Shown here one piece after another: positions 1-6,292 of a stretch of DNA of 12,219 nucleotides. A program made the translations under genes and the position numbers. The notes under the pieces are model-generated. The model did no database searches, was not told the DNA's origin, and saw nothing but the letters and a program-made list of their open reading frames with translations. The stretch lies in contig DGBL01000130.1 of NCBI GenBank assembly GCA_002384315.1, forward strand, positions 1 to 12,219. Direction: 5' to 3'. How positions within the stretch are numbered: position 1 is the first letter of the stretch; every line of letters begins with the position of its first letter. This DNA comes from Micrococcaceae bacterium UBA4005 (GTDB lineage Bacteria; Actinomycetota; Actinomycetes; Actinomycetales; Micrococcaceae).

Positions 1-588
1 GAAGGACTTCATGGCGATGACCACGAGGGAGGTCCCGACGGCGATGGACATCGGCAGCCCGCCCAGCAGGGCGAGGGCGGGAACAACGAGGAAACCGCCG
101 CCAGCGCCCACCAGCCCGGTCACAAGTCCCACGACGGCGCCGTCCAGGATGATGCGGAACAGCGGGAAGTCGCCGTGGTCCTGGGGTTTGCCGTCGGCCC
201 CGGTCTTGGTGCGCCGTCCGCGCAGCATAGCAATCGAGGTGGCGATCATCATCAGCGCGAAAGCAAGCAGCAGGATCTCTCCGGGAATGTGGCCGCCCAG
301 CAATCCGCCGCCGAAAGCGCCTGCCATTCCGGCGGCACCGAAAATGAGGCCAGTTCGCCATTTGACCCGCCCGCCGCGGGCATGGCTGATGACGCTCACG
401 GCGGAAGTTACCCCGACGACGAAGAGCGAGGCCGCGATGGCTTCTTTCGGCTCAAAACCGGCTACATACACCAGGATCGGCACCGTGAGGATGGACCCGC
501 CTCCGCCAAGGACGCCCAGGGAAAGGCCGATCACGATGGACAATGCGAGGACGACGAGCAGGTTGAGAGTCATGCGGGTCCGTTTCAT
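1..588 (-). CDS. TauE/SafE family sulfite/organosulfur exporter, partial (C-terminus beyond left edge)
   Basis: This is an integral membrane protein of the TauE/SafE (DUF81) family. Members are thought to export sulfite, sulfoacetate or related sulfur anions, or in some cases to move other small anions. I translated the minus strand from the ATG at 588. It stays open for 196 codons and runs off position 1, so roughly the last quarter is missing. The protein is almost entirely hydrophobic. The family's internal duplication is visible: GVLGGGGSILTVP at residues 25-37 and GLVGAGGGFLVVP at 158-170, each followed by a segment rich in Ala, Ser and Thr. A hydrophilic loop at about 123-140 separates the halves. 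No good Shine-Dalgarno precedes the ATG at 588, and the ATG at 573 is a possible alternative. Upstream lie two CsoR-like inverted repeats, so metal- or sulfide-responsive control is plausible. The substrate cannot be read from the sequence. Confidence 0.88.
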   Translation of the reverse strand, partial: MKRTRMTLNLLVVLALSIVIGLSLGVLGGGGSILTVPILVYVAGFEPKEAIAASLFVVGVTSAVSVISHARGGRVKWRTGLIFGAAGMAGAFGGGLLGGHIPGEILLLAFALMMIATSIAMLRGRRTKTGADGKPQDHGDFPLFRIILDGAVVGLVTGLVGAGGGFLVVPALALLGGLPMSIAVGTSLVVIAMKSF

Positions 589-620
589 GGATTACAAAGG
601 GCTACCACGATCTTGGCATA

Positions 621-634
621 TACCCCCCGGGGTA
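621..634. promoter_or_regulatory. Putative CsoR/CstR-family operator, site 1
   Basis: The sequence TACCCC-CC-GGGGTA is a perfect 6-bp dyad around a 2-nt centre. This is the T-A-C-run/G-run-T-A architecture used by CsoR/CstR/RcnR-family repressors. It lies 33 bp upstream of the exporter ATG, inside the gap where that gene's promoter must sit. No CsoR-family gene is in the window, so the regulator would be encoded elsewhere, possibly beyond the left edge. The match is by eye, not from a scored motif search. Confidence 0.5.
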
Positions 635-640
635 CGCAAA

Positions 641-654
641 AACCCTAGGGGGTA
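641..654. promoter_or_regulatory. Putative CsoR/CstR-family operator, site 2
   Basis: Read on the minus strand this is TACCCC-CT-AGGGTT. It matches the site 1 pattern at 10 of 12 conserved positions and contains the perfect 8-bp palindrome CCCTAGGG at 643-650. Its centre is 20 bp from that of site 1, about two helical turns, so two repressor oligomers could bind the same DNA face. A candidate minus-strand -10 box (TAGGGT, 642-647) lies within it. Confidence 0.42.
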
Positions 655-682
655 TAAATCTCCGGCCCTGCGGGTGGGGGGG

Positions 683-697
683 GGTGACCGTGTCACC
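683..697. terminator. Short hairpin over the hydrolase stop codon (weak terminator/attenuator candidate)
   Basis: GGTGAC and GTCACC form a perfect 6-bp stem with a 3-nt loop. The stem covers the stop codon of the metallo-hydrolase (693-695) and is flanked by a run of nine G at 676-684. It could limit read-through from the hydrolase into the exporter, which lies downstream on the same strand. The stem is short and has no T-tract, so the assignment is weak. Confidence 0.3.
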
Positions 698-1340
698 AAC
701 CCCGGGCGGCCCATTGCGAGAGGTCGCCGCGCTCAGCGCCAAGGGTCGTCCCGTTGCCGTGGCCGGGATGGACCACCGTGTCATCCGGAAGGACGTCGAA
801 GACGCGTTCAGTGACATCGTGGAGGAGCTGGGCGAAACGCGCCGGGTCCTGCTGCGTGTTCCCCAGACCTCCGGGGAAGAGGGAATCGCCGGTGAACACA
901 TGCGCCGGGCCCCCACTGTCCCGGGCGAGAAGGGCGACCGAGCCGGGTGTGTGCCCGCGGAGGGAGATCACCTCAAGGCAGAACCCATCCAGTTGGAGGA
1001 CTTGACCATGTCGCAGGGGATGGTCGACGGGAACGGGGAGGTCAGCGGCGTCCTGTGCTCCTGCGGCGGCAGCGGCACCGGTGGACGTGACGATGGCTTC
1101 CAGGGCACGGACGTGATCCCAATGAGAATGGGTAGTCACCACCATCCGGAGAGTAGCGGCGTTTTCGGCGTCAGCCGAACCCCGTGCCAGCAGGTCCGTG
1201 ATGGCTGGAGCGTCATCGGCGGCGTCGATCAGTACCTGGTCCCCCGAACCCCGTGCGGTGAGCAGATACACGTTATTGTCCATCTCGGAGACAGAAATGC
1301 GTCGGATCGTGAGGGCGGAAAGCTCGGTGATGTCATCCAT
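693..1340 (-). CDS. MBL-fold metallo-hydrolase (glyoxalase II-like)
   Basis: This is a soluble 215-residue metallo-beta-lactamase-fold hydrolase, probably cytoplasmic, with a dinuclear metal site. Visible motifs are His71-Ser-His-Trp-Asp75-His76 (HxHxDH), His130 in GHTPG, Asp152 in TGDSLFPGG, and His194 in HPGHG. All expected metal ligands are present. The pattern is that of the glyoxalase II/RNase Z-like superfamily, and the substrate is unknown. It lacks the typical persulfide dioxygenase signature, so I do not call it ETHE1/CstB. An ATG at 1346 would add two residues. I prefer 1340 because a -10 box (TAGACT) ends exactly 6 nt before it, which would give a leaderless transcript. An MBL-fold gene close to uvrA also occurs in mycobacteria (Rv1637c/Rv1638), so this may be an old neighbourhood. 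The gene is divergent from the GntR regulator. Confidence 0.9.
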   Translation of the reverse strand: MDDITELSALTIRRISVSEMDNNVYLLTARGSGDQVLIDAADDAPAITDLLARGSADAENAATLRMVVTTHSHWDHVRALEAIVTSTGAAAAAGAQDAADLPVPVDHPLRHGQVLQLDGFCLEVISLRGHTPGSVALLARDSGGPAHVFTGDSLFPGGLGNTQQDPARFAQLLHDVTERVFDVLPDDTVVHPGHGNGTTLGAERGDLSQWAARGW

Positions 1341-1346
1341 GGGCAT

Positions 1347-1374
1347 AGTCTAGGTGCAGGAAAAATTCGAGCAA
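1347..1374 (-). promoter_or_regulatory. Promoter of the MBL-fold hydrolase (leaderless)
   Basis: On the minus strand, TTGCTC (1369-1374) and TAGACT (1347-1352) are separated by 16 nt. The -10 box is followed by 6 nt and then the ATG at 1340, so transcription would start at or next to the A of the start codon. The same geometry occurs at uvrA and uvrC. Confidence 0.55.
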
Positions 1375-1386
1375 CAGCTGAGCGAA
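1366..1386. promoter_or_regulatory. Imperfect dyad, candidate GntR operator
   Basis: This 21-bp sequence begins TTCG and ends CGAA, with further symmetric CA/TG and C/G positions. Seven of ten position pairs are complementary about the central base. It overlaps the -35 box of the hydrolase promoter and lies 41 bp upstream of the GntR start, which is where a repressor acting on both genes would bind. GntR-family sites are often such dyads, but this match was found by eye. Confidence 0.35.
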
Positions 1387-1413
1387 ACGTAGCTGTGCGG
1401 GTCATGGCGGCGC

Positions 1414-1419
1414 GGGAGG
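1414..1419 (+). promoter_or_regulatory. Ribosome binding site deciding the GntR start
   Basis: GGGAGG lies 8 nt before the ATG at 1428. This selects that codon over the in-frame ATG at 1404, which would place the Shine-Dalgarno inside the coding region. Confidence 0.6.
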
Positions 1420-1427
1420 TAGCGGGG

Positions 1428-1805
1428 ATGGCAGAAGGTATTCCAGCATGGCTGGCGGTCAATCCGTCGAGTTCGGTGCCGCCGTTCGAACAACTGCGCT
1501 TGGCGATCCTTGACGCCGCCAACAGTGGGCGCGCTCCGGTGGGCACCCGGCTACCGCCGGTGCGCGCGCTCGCGGCCCACATTGGTGTGGCGGTCAACAC
1601 AGCAGCTCGCGCGTATCGGGAACTGGAACAAGCGGGGATCGTGGAGACGAGGTCCAGGGCAGGCACTGTGGTCGCCGCGGCCGGGGACGAGACCCGCCGG
1701 CGGGGGGCGCAGGCTGCGGCAGCGTATGCGCAGGTGGTGCTCGAACTGGGAATCTCCGATAAAGATGCCCTGGCCTATGTGCAGGCGGCGTTGCGCCGAG
1801 CGTGA
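1428..1805 (+). CDS. GntR family transcriptional regulator, YtrA subfamily
   Basis: This is a 125-residue DNA-binding protein. An N-terminal winged helix-turn-helix of GntR type occupies about residues 18-83. It includes the PPFEQLRLAI helix, the G-T-R-LPPVRALAAHIGVAVNT turn and recognition helix, ARAYRELEQAGIV, and the wing R-SRAGT-VV. The C-terminal part is only about 40 residues and helical, too small for the FadR or HutC effector domains. Total length and layout fit the YtrA subfamily, whose members often repress a neighbouring transporter or hydrolase operon. It is divergent from the MBL-fold hydrolase across 87 bp that hold a candidate dyad, so control of that gene and of itself is the simplest guess. 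It is followed after 84 nt by uvrA, which has its own promoter. Only a weak 5-bp GC hairpin (1811-1827) lies behind it. Confidence 0.88.
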   Translation: MAEGIPAWLAVNPSSSVPPFEQLRLAILDAANSGRAPVGTRLPPVRALAAHIGVAVNTAARAYRELEQAGIVETRSRAGTVVAAAGDETRRRGAQAAAAYAQVVLELGISDKDALAYVQAALRRA

Positions 1806-1848
1806 ACGGCCCCGGCTGGCGCCCGGGAGGACGCGGAGGGTCATGGAT

Positions 1849-1864
1849 TCGAAGATGTTTTCGA
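1849..1864. promoter_or_regulatory. LexA-type SOS box upstream of uvrA
   Basis: The sequence TCGAAGATGTTTTCGA matches the actinobacterial/Gram-positive LexA site TCGAAC-N4-GTTCGA at 10 of 12 defined positions. The outer TCGAA/TTCGA arms are intact and the inner C and G are changed. It covers about -41 to -26 relative to the predicted transcription start at 1890, so bound LexA would block the -35 region. uvrA is a known SOS gene in many bacteria. Confidence 0.68.
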
Positions 1865-1877
1865 AGGGATTCTCACC

Positions 1878-1890
1878 TAGAGTGGACTGG
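1878..1890 (+). promoter_or_regulatory. uvrA -10 box and leaderless start
   Basis: TAGAGT at 1878-1883 is followed by 6 nt and then the GTG start at 1890. No Shine-Dalgarno precedes that GTG, which agrees with a leaderless mRNA. No clear -35 hexamer is seen; the SOS box occupies that zone. Confidence 0.55.
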
Positions 1891-4796
1891 TGCCTATCGC
1901 AAAGCCGCTGGAGCAGCAGACCCCCACGCCCGATGTCCACCGCCCGGACCTTTCGCGCCTGATTGTCAAGGGCGCCCGCGAACATAACCTGCGCAACGTT
2001 GACCTCGACCTACCGCGCGACTCCCTGATCGTCTTCACCGGATTGTCTGGCTCCGGGAAGTCGTCACTGGCCTTCGATACGATCTTCGCTGAGGGCCAGC
2101 GCCGATACGTTGAATCGCTCTCCGCGTATGCCCGACAGTTCCTGGGCCAGGTGGACAAGCCCGACGTCGACTTCATCGAAGGACTCTCCCCAGCGGTATC
2201 GATCGACCAGAAGTCCACCAGCAAGAACCCTCGATCCACGGTGGGAACTATCACCGAGATCTATGACTACATGCGTCTGCTGTGGGCGCGTGTAGGCCGC
2301 CCGCACTGCCCGGAGTGCGGCGAGCCGGTGGCCCGGCAGACTCCCCAACAGATTGTCGACCAACTCCTGGAGCTTGAGGGCGGCACCCGGTTCCAGGTGC
2401 TGGCTCCTGTGGTGCGGGGCCGGAAGGGAGAGTTCGTCGACCTCTTCCAGGAACTCACCACCAAGGGGTACTCCCGGGCGCGGGTGGACGGCACCGTGAT
2501 TCAGCTCTCGGAACCGCCGAAACTCGGCAAGCAGTTCAAACACACCATCGAAGTGATTGTCGACCGACTGGTGATCAAGGACGGAATGCGCCAGCGGCTA
2601 ACGGACTCGGTGGAGACCGCACTCAAACTCGCGGACGGCCGGCTCCTGGCCGAATTCGTGGACCTGCCGGAGGACGACGCGAAACGATTGCGCGCATTTT
2701 CCGAGAACCTTGCATGCCCCAACGAGCATCCGCTGGCCATCGACGAAGTCGAACCGCGCTCCTTCTCCTTCAACAATCCCTTCGGTGCCTGCCAGGCCTG
2801 CACGGGCCTCGGCACCAAACTGGAGGTCGATGAGGACCTGATTATCCCCAACCCCGACCTCAGCCTTGCCGAGGGGGCGATCGCCCCCTGGTCCCTTGGC
2901 ACCGCAACCACACAGTACTGGACCAGGCTGCTCGCCGGGCTGGCTGACGAACTCGATTTCTCCCTCGACGTGCCCTGGCGGAAGCTTCCTGAACGCGCCC
3001 GGGATGCGGCGCTCTTCGGCAAGGACCACAAGGTCGTTGTCCAGTACCGCAACAGATTCGGCCGGGAACGCAAGTACAGCACCGGTTTCGAAGGCGCCGT
3101 GCAGTACATCCAGCGCAAGCACCTCGAGACGGAATCCGAGAACGCCCGGGACCGGTACGAGGAATACATGCGCGAAATCCCGTGCCCGTCATGCGGTGGG
3201 GCACGGTTGAACCCAGCCTCGCTCTCCGTGCTCGTGAACGGAAAGTCGATCGCGGAAGTCGCAGCGATGCCCATGCGCGACTGCAGCGTCTTCCTGAACC
3301 ACCTGGTGCTCACGGGCCGGGAAGCACAGATTGCGCACCAGGTGCTGAAGGAAATCCAGGCCCGGCTAACATTCCTGCTCGACGTCGGCCTCGAATACCT
3401 CAACCTGGAACGCGCCGCGGGCACGCTTTCCGGCGGCGAGGCCCAACGGATCCGCCTGGCCACCCAGATCGGTTCGGGACTAGTGGGGGTGCTCTACGTC
3501 CTGGACGAGCCATCGATCGGCCTGCATCAGCGCGACAACCGCAGGCTCATTGAGACTCTTGTGCGGCTGCGGAACCTGGGAAACACGCTGATCGTCGTCG
3601 AGCATGACGAGGACACAATCCACGAAGCTGACTGGATCGTCGACATCGGACCCGGCGCGGGCGAGCACGGGGGAGAGGTGGTCCACTCCGGGTCGCTCGA
3701 GGACTTGTTGGCCAATGAGCGCTCCATCACCGGCGACTACCTTGCAGGCAGGCGTTCGATAGAAATTCCTGCAACCCGGCGCAAGGTGGACAAATCCCGG
3801 CAACTCAAAGTGGTCGGCGCGCGTGAGCATAACCTCCGAAAGATCGATGTAGCGTTCCCGCTAGGGGTGCTCACGGCTGTCACCGGTGTCAGCGGTTCCG
3901 GCAAGTCCACGCTGGTCAACGACATCCTCTACAAGGTCCTGGCCAACAAGCTCAACGGTGCCAAGCAGGTAGCTGGACGGCACAAGCAAATCAACGGTCT
4001 GGAACACCTGGACAAGGTGATCCACGTGGATCAGAGCCCTATCGGGCGGACCCCCCGTTCGAATCCTGCCACCTACACCGGCGTTTTTGACCATATCCGG
4101 AAACTATTCGCCCAGACTACCGAGGCGAAAGTGCGCGGGTACCAGCCCGGCAGGTTCTCCTTCAATGTCAAGGGCGGCAGATGCGAGGCATGCTCGGGCG
4201 ACGGAACACTCAAAATCGAGATGAACTTCCTCCCGGACGTCTACGTACCTTGCGAAGTGTGCCACGGTGCGCGATACAACCGGGAGACACTGGAAGTGCA
4301 TTACAAGGGGAAAACCATTGCGGATGTCCTTGCAATGTCCATCGAAGAGGGCGCCGAGTTCTTTGCGGCCTTCGCCCCGATAGCCCGGCACCTCCAGACC
4401 CTGGTGGATGTGGGGCTCGGCTATGTGCGCCTGGGGCAGCCGGCAACTACGCTCTCGGGTGGTGAGGCCCAACGCGTCAAACTTGCCAGCGAACTGCAAA
4501 AACGCTCCAACGGGCGCAGTATCTATGTCCTGGACGAACCCACCACGGGACTGCACTTTGAGGACATCCGCAAACTGCTGATCGTGCTGCAGAGTTTGGT
4601 GGACAAAGGCAATTCGGTGATCACCATCGAACATAACCTCGACGTGATCAAAAGCGCCGACTGGGTGATAGACCTCGGGCCCGACGGCGGTTCCGGTGGA
4701 GGCGAAGTGATTGCCACCGGCACGCCGGAGCAGGTTTCGCGCAATCCCCGAAGCTACACCGGAACGTTCCTGGCCGAGACCCTCCAGACCCGGTAG
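1890..4796 (+). CDS. uvrA: Excinuclease ABC subunit A
   Basis: UvrA is the dimeric damage sensor of nucleotide excision repair. It binds distorted DNA, loads UvrB and is released before incision. The 968-residue product is full length. Domains in order: Walker A1 GLSGSGKSS (51-59); a zinc-binding CPEC (C140, C143) within the UvrB-interaction region; an insertion domain with a further CQAC; CPSC (C432, C435); ABC signature LSGGEAQ (513-519) followed by the Walker B VLDEPSIG; Walker A2 GVSGSGKST (666-674); the C-terminal zinc module C765-x2-C768-x19-C788-x2-C791; and a second LSGGEAQ (855-861) with VLDEPTTG. No key residue is missing. The GTG at 1890 is chosen from the -10 box 6 nt upstream and because it leaves a short N-terminal tail before the conserved [13 protein letters not shown]. 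The SOS box implies induction by DNA damage. uvrB is not in this window. Confidence 0.98.
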   Translation: MPIAKPLEQQTPTPDVHRPDLSRLIVKGAREHNLRNVDLDLPRDSLIVFTGLSGSGKSSLAFDTIFAEGQRRYVESLSAYARQFLGQVDKPDVDFIEGLSPAVSIDQKSTSKNPRSTVGTITEIYDYMRLLWARVGRPHCPECGEPVARQTPQQIVDQLLELEGGTRFQVLAPVVRGRKGEFVDLFQELTTKGYSRARVDGTVIQLSEPPKLGKQFKHTIEVIVDRLVIKDGMRQRLTDSVETALKLADGRLLAEFVDLPEDDAKRLRAFSENLACPNEHPLAIDEVEPRSFSFNNPFGACQACTGLGTKLEVDEDLIIPNPDLSLAEGAIAPWSLGTATTQYWTRLLAGLADELDFSLDVPWRKLPERARDAALFGKDHKVVVQYRNRFGRERKYSTGFEGAVQYIQRKHLETESENARDRYEEYMREIPCPSCGGARLNPASLSVLVNGKSIAEVAAMPMRDCSVFLNHLVLTGREAQIAHQVLKEIQARLTFLLDVGLEYLNLERAAGTLSGGEAQRIRLATQIGSGLVGVLYVLDEPSIGLHQRDNRRLIETLVRLRNLGNTLIVVEHDEDTIHEADWIVDIGPGAGEHGGEVVHSGSLEDLLANERSITGDYLAGRRSIEIPATRRKVDKSRQLKVVGAREHNLRKIDVAFPLGVLTAVTGVSGSGKSTLVNDILYKVLANKLNGAKQVAGRHKQINGLEHLDKVIHVDQSPIGRTPRSNPATYTGVFDHIRKLFAQTTEAKVRGYQPGRFSFNVKGGRCEACSGDGTLKIEMNFLPDVYVPCEVCHGARYNRETLEVHYKGKTIADVLAMSIEEGAEFFAAFAPIARHLQTLVDVGLGYVRLGQPATTLSGGEAQRVKLASELQKRSNGRSIYVLDEPTTGLHFEDIRKLLIVLQSLVDKGNSVITIEHNLDVIKSADWVIDLGPDGGSGGGEVIATGTPEQVSRNPRSYTGTFLAETLQTR

Positions 4797-4823
4797 GTAT
4801 ATTCCTGAAGCGGAATACCGTTT
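4796..4823 (+). terminator. Terminator-like hairpin after uvrA
   Basis: GGT-AT-ATTCC pairs with GGAAT-ACC around the loop TGAAGC: 8 bp with a 2-nt bulge, beginning at the last base of the uvrA stop codon. It is followed by G and TTTT (4820-4823). The stem is modest, but hairpin plus T-run makes this the only intrinsic-terminator-like element in the window that has a T-tract. It would separate uvrA from the HAD/PlsC pair. Confidence 0.42.
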
Positions 4824-4858
4824 TCCGCCCGGCCCGCCGGTTGTGGGAAACTTGGCCG

Positions 4859-5530
4859 GTGATCATCTCCCCGCTGCTGGTACTGTTCGACCTCGATGGA
4901 ACAGTAGTCGACCCGGCAGGCGTGATCACCGGCGGAATCAGCGCCGCTCTCTCCGAGCATGGGCTTGCGGTCCCCGCACCCGCCCAACTCCAGCGCATGG
5001 TCGGTCCGGCATTAGTGAGCGGTCTGCGCGAGATCGCCAGCGTGCCCGAGACGCTGATCGCGCAGGTGGTGCACACTTACCGTGCGGGCTATCGCAGCCA
5101 TGGCATGGCGGCCAGCAGCCCATACCCCGGTATCGCCGAGTGTCTGGGCTCCTTGGCTGAGAACGGCGTAGTCTGCGTGATCGCTACGCAAAAACCGCAA
5201 TGGCTCGCGGAGGAACTCCTGCAGATCCAAGGTCTGCGGCATTTCTTCCGGTCCGTGCACGGCTCGCCGCGAGATGAGCAGGAAGCTGCCGCGCTGGAAG
5301 GGAAAACGACCATCATCGCTGCCGCGCTGAACGCCCATGAAGGCACTTTCGCCCAGGCCGTGATGGTCGGCGACCGCCGCCACGACGTCGAGGGGGCCGC
5401 CCGTAACGGACTGGAGTGCATCGGAGTGGATTGGGGCTTCGCTGCAGCCGGGGAACTGGAATCCGCTGGCGCGAGAACGGTCGTATCGAGCGTCCGTGAG
5501 TTGCAGGAGGAACTCCATGGGCGTCTATGA
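4859..5530 (+). CDS. HAD-superfamily phosphatase (Gph/phosphoglycolate phosphatase-like)
   Basis: This is a 223-residue haloacid dehalogenase-type phosphohydrolase, probably cytosolic. Motif I is F-D11-L-D13-GT, where Asp11 would be the nucleophile and Asp13 the acid/base. Motif II is Thr110 in VIATQKP, motif III is Lys149, and motif IV is GD172RRHD176. A helical cap (about residues 16-85) sits between motifs I and II, as in the Gph/PGP group. The substrate is not decided by sequence. The gene overlaps the acyltransferase by 14 nt, which suggests a related role, perhaps on a phosphorylated lipid precursor; that is inference. The GTG at 4859 is preferred. A TTG at 4841 would add six residues. 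No strong Shine-Dalgarno precedes either start. A weak -10-like GAAACT lies 6 nt before the GTG, echoing the leaderless geometry of uvrA. Confidence 0.85.
   Translation: MIISPLLVLFDLDGTVVDPAGVITGGISAALSEHGLAVPAPAQLQRMVGPALVSGLREIASVPETLIAQVVHTYRAGYRSHGMAASSPYPGIAECLGSLAENGVVCVIATQKPQWLAEELLQIQGLRHFFRSVHGSPRDEQEAAALEGKTTIIAAALNAHEGTFAQAVMVGDRRHDVEGAARNGLECIGVDWGFAAAGELESAGARTVVSSVRELQEELHGRL
5505..5510 (+). promoter_or_regulatory. Ribosome binding site inside the HAD gene, sets the acyltransferase start
   Basis: AGGAGG lies 6 nt before the ATG at 5517 and inside the last codons of the HAD gene. It fixes the acyltransferase start and implies that both proteins are translated from one mRNA with overlapping reading frames. 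Confidence 0.75.
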
Positions 5531-6185
5531 TCTGACCCGGTCGACCACGCGCGGACTGATAGCCGGATTGTGCCGGCCGACGGTTCAGGGACTGGACAAC
5601 GTGCCACGGACCGGCCCGCTGATCGTGGCAGCCAACCATCTGTCCTTCCTGGACAGTGTGTTGATCCAGGCCCTGATGCCGCGACCGGTGGCGTTCTTCG
5701 CGAAAGCAGAATATTTCACCGGCGCGGGGCTGAAAGGCCAGCTTATGAAGTCATTTTTCACCGGTGTCGGCTCGATCCCGGTCCAACGCGGTGAGCAGGC
5801 GGCCAGCGTGCAGGCGCTGAAGACGTTGCTGGAACTCATCGACGTAGGCCAGGGCGTGGGGATCTATCCGGAGGGCACCCGTTCCCGCGACGGACTGCTC
5901 TACCGGGGACGGACCGGGGTGGGATGGTTGGCCCTCACCACCGGCGCGCCGGTGCTCCCGGTGGGACTGATAGGAACGGAGCGCCTCCAACCGGCCGGAA
6001 GCAAGGGGATCCGGCCGCAGCATTTCACCATGCGCATCGGCACGCCCCTGGTGTTCGCGAAGACCGGACCCAACCATTCCCTCCCGGCACGCCGTGAAGC
6101 CACTGACGCCATCATGGATGCCATCGCGGCTCTCAGCGGCCAAGAGCGAGCTTCCGGCTACAACCAGACCAAACCGACGGAATAA
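5517..6185 (+). CDS. 1-acyl-sn-glycerol-3-phosphate acyltransferase (PlsC-like)
   Basis: This 222-residue membrane-associated acyltransferase is predicted to acylate lysophosphatidic acid to phosphatidic acid in phospholipid synthesis. The four family motifs are present in order: N-H41-LSFL-D46 (the catalytic HX4D), F-x2-K-x-E around residues 61-65, IPVQRG (87-92), and PEGTRSRDG (118-126, substrate phosphate binding), followed by GAPVLPVGLIG (143-153). Length is usual for the short PlsC class. Close relatives in this superfamily use other acceptors, such as other lysolipids or mannosylated phosphatidylinositol, so the acceptor is uncertain. It is expressed with the HAD gene by overlap. A hairpin at 6236-6264 probably ends the unit. 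Confidence 0.9.
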   Translation: MGVYDLTRSTTRGLIAGLCRPTVQGLDNVPRTGPLIVAANHLSFLDSVLIQALMPRPVAFFAKAEYFTGAGLKGQLMKSFFTGVGSIPVQRGEQAASVQALKTLLELIDVGQGVGIYPEGTRSRDGLLYRGRTGVGWLALTTGAPVLPVGLIGTERLQPAGSKGIRPQHFTMRIGTPLVFAKTGPNHSLPARREATDAIMDAIAALSGQERASGYNQTKPTE

Positions 6186-6235
6186 CCCCCGCTATACACA
6201 CGCGCCATAAACCTGCGCCGCCCCGACCCCCGAGT

Positions 6236-6264
6236 GCGTCCGGGCGGGCCAGCCGCCAGGACGC
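6236..6264 (+). terminator. Terminator-like hairpin between the acyltransferase and uvrC
   Basis: GCGTCC (6236-6241) pairs with GGACGC (6259-6264). After one G/A mismatch, GGCGG pairs with CCGCC around a 5-nt loop. This gives 11 GC-rich pairs with no T-tract after them. It lies 50 nt behind the acyltransferase stop and reaches the expected -35 zone of the uvrC promoter, so it may separate the two units. Confidence 0.5.
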
Positions 6265-6279
6265 CGACGGTTACCCCCG

Positions 6280-6292
6280 TAGAATTGTGAGG
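6280..6292 (+). promoter_or_regulatory. uvrC -10 box and leaderless start
   Basis: TAGAAT at 6280-6285 is followed by 6 nt and then the GTG at 6292. This is the same spacing as at uvrA and the MBL-fold gene. No SOS box of the TCGAA/TTCGA type is present in the 106-bp gap. Confidence 0.55.

Noticed and set aside
11..814. Long plus-strand open frames (267 and 157 codons) across the exporter region
   Set aside because: They are antisense shadows of the TauE/SafE gene. Their translations are rich in Arg, Pro and Ser with no domain, while the minus frame gives a clear membrane family.
693..1340. Persulfide dioxygenase (ETHE1/CstB), which would complete a cst-like sulfur operon with TauE
   Set aside because: The motifs (HSHWDH, TGDSLFPGG) are those of generic glyoxalase II-like hydrolases. 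I do not see the ETHE1 signature, so a cst operon cannot be claimed.
1486..1493. GTTCGAAC palindrome as another SOS half-site
   Set aside because: It lies inside the GntR coding sequence, lacks the 16-bp LexA spacing and is away from any promoter.
2501..3463. 320-codon minus-strand open frame inside uvrA
   Set aside because: Stop-free antisense frames are expected in GC-rich genes. Composition is Ser/Arg-rich and no motif is seen.
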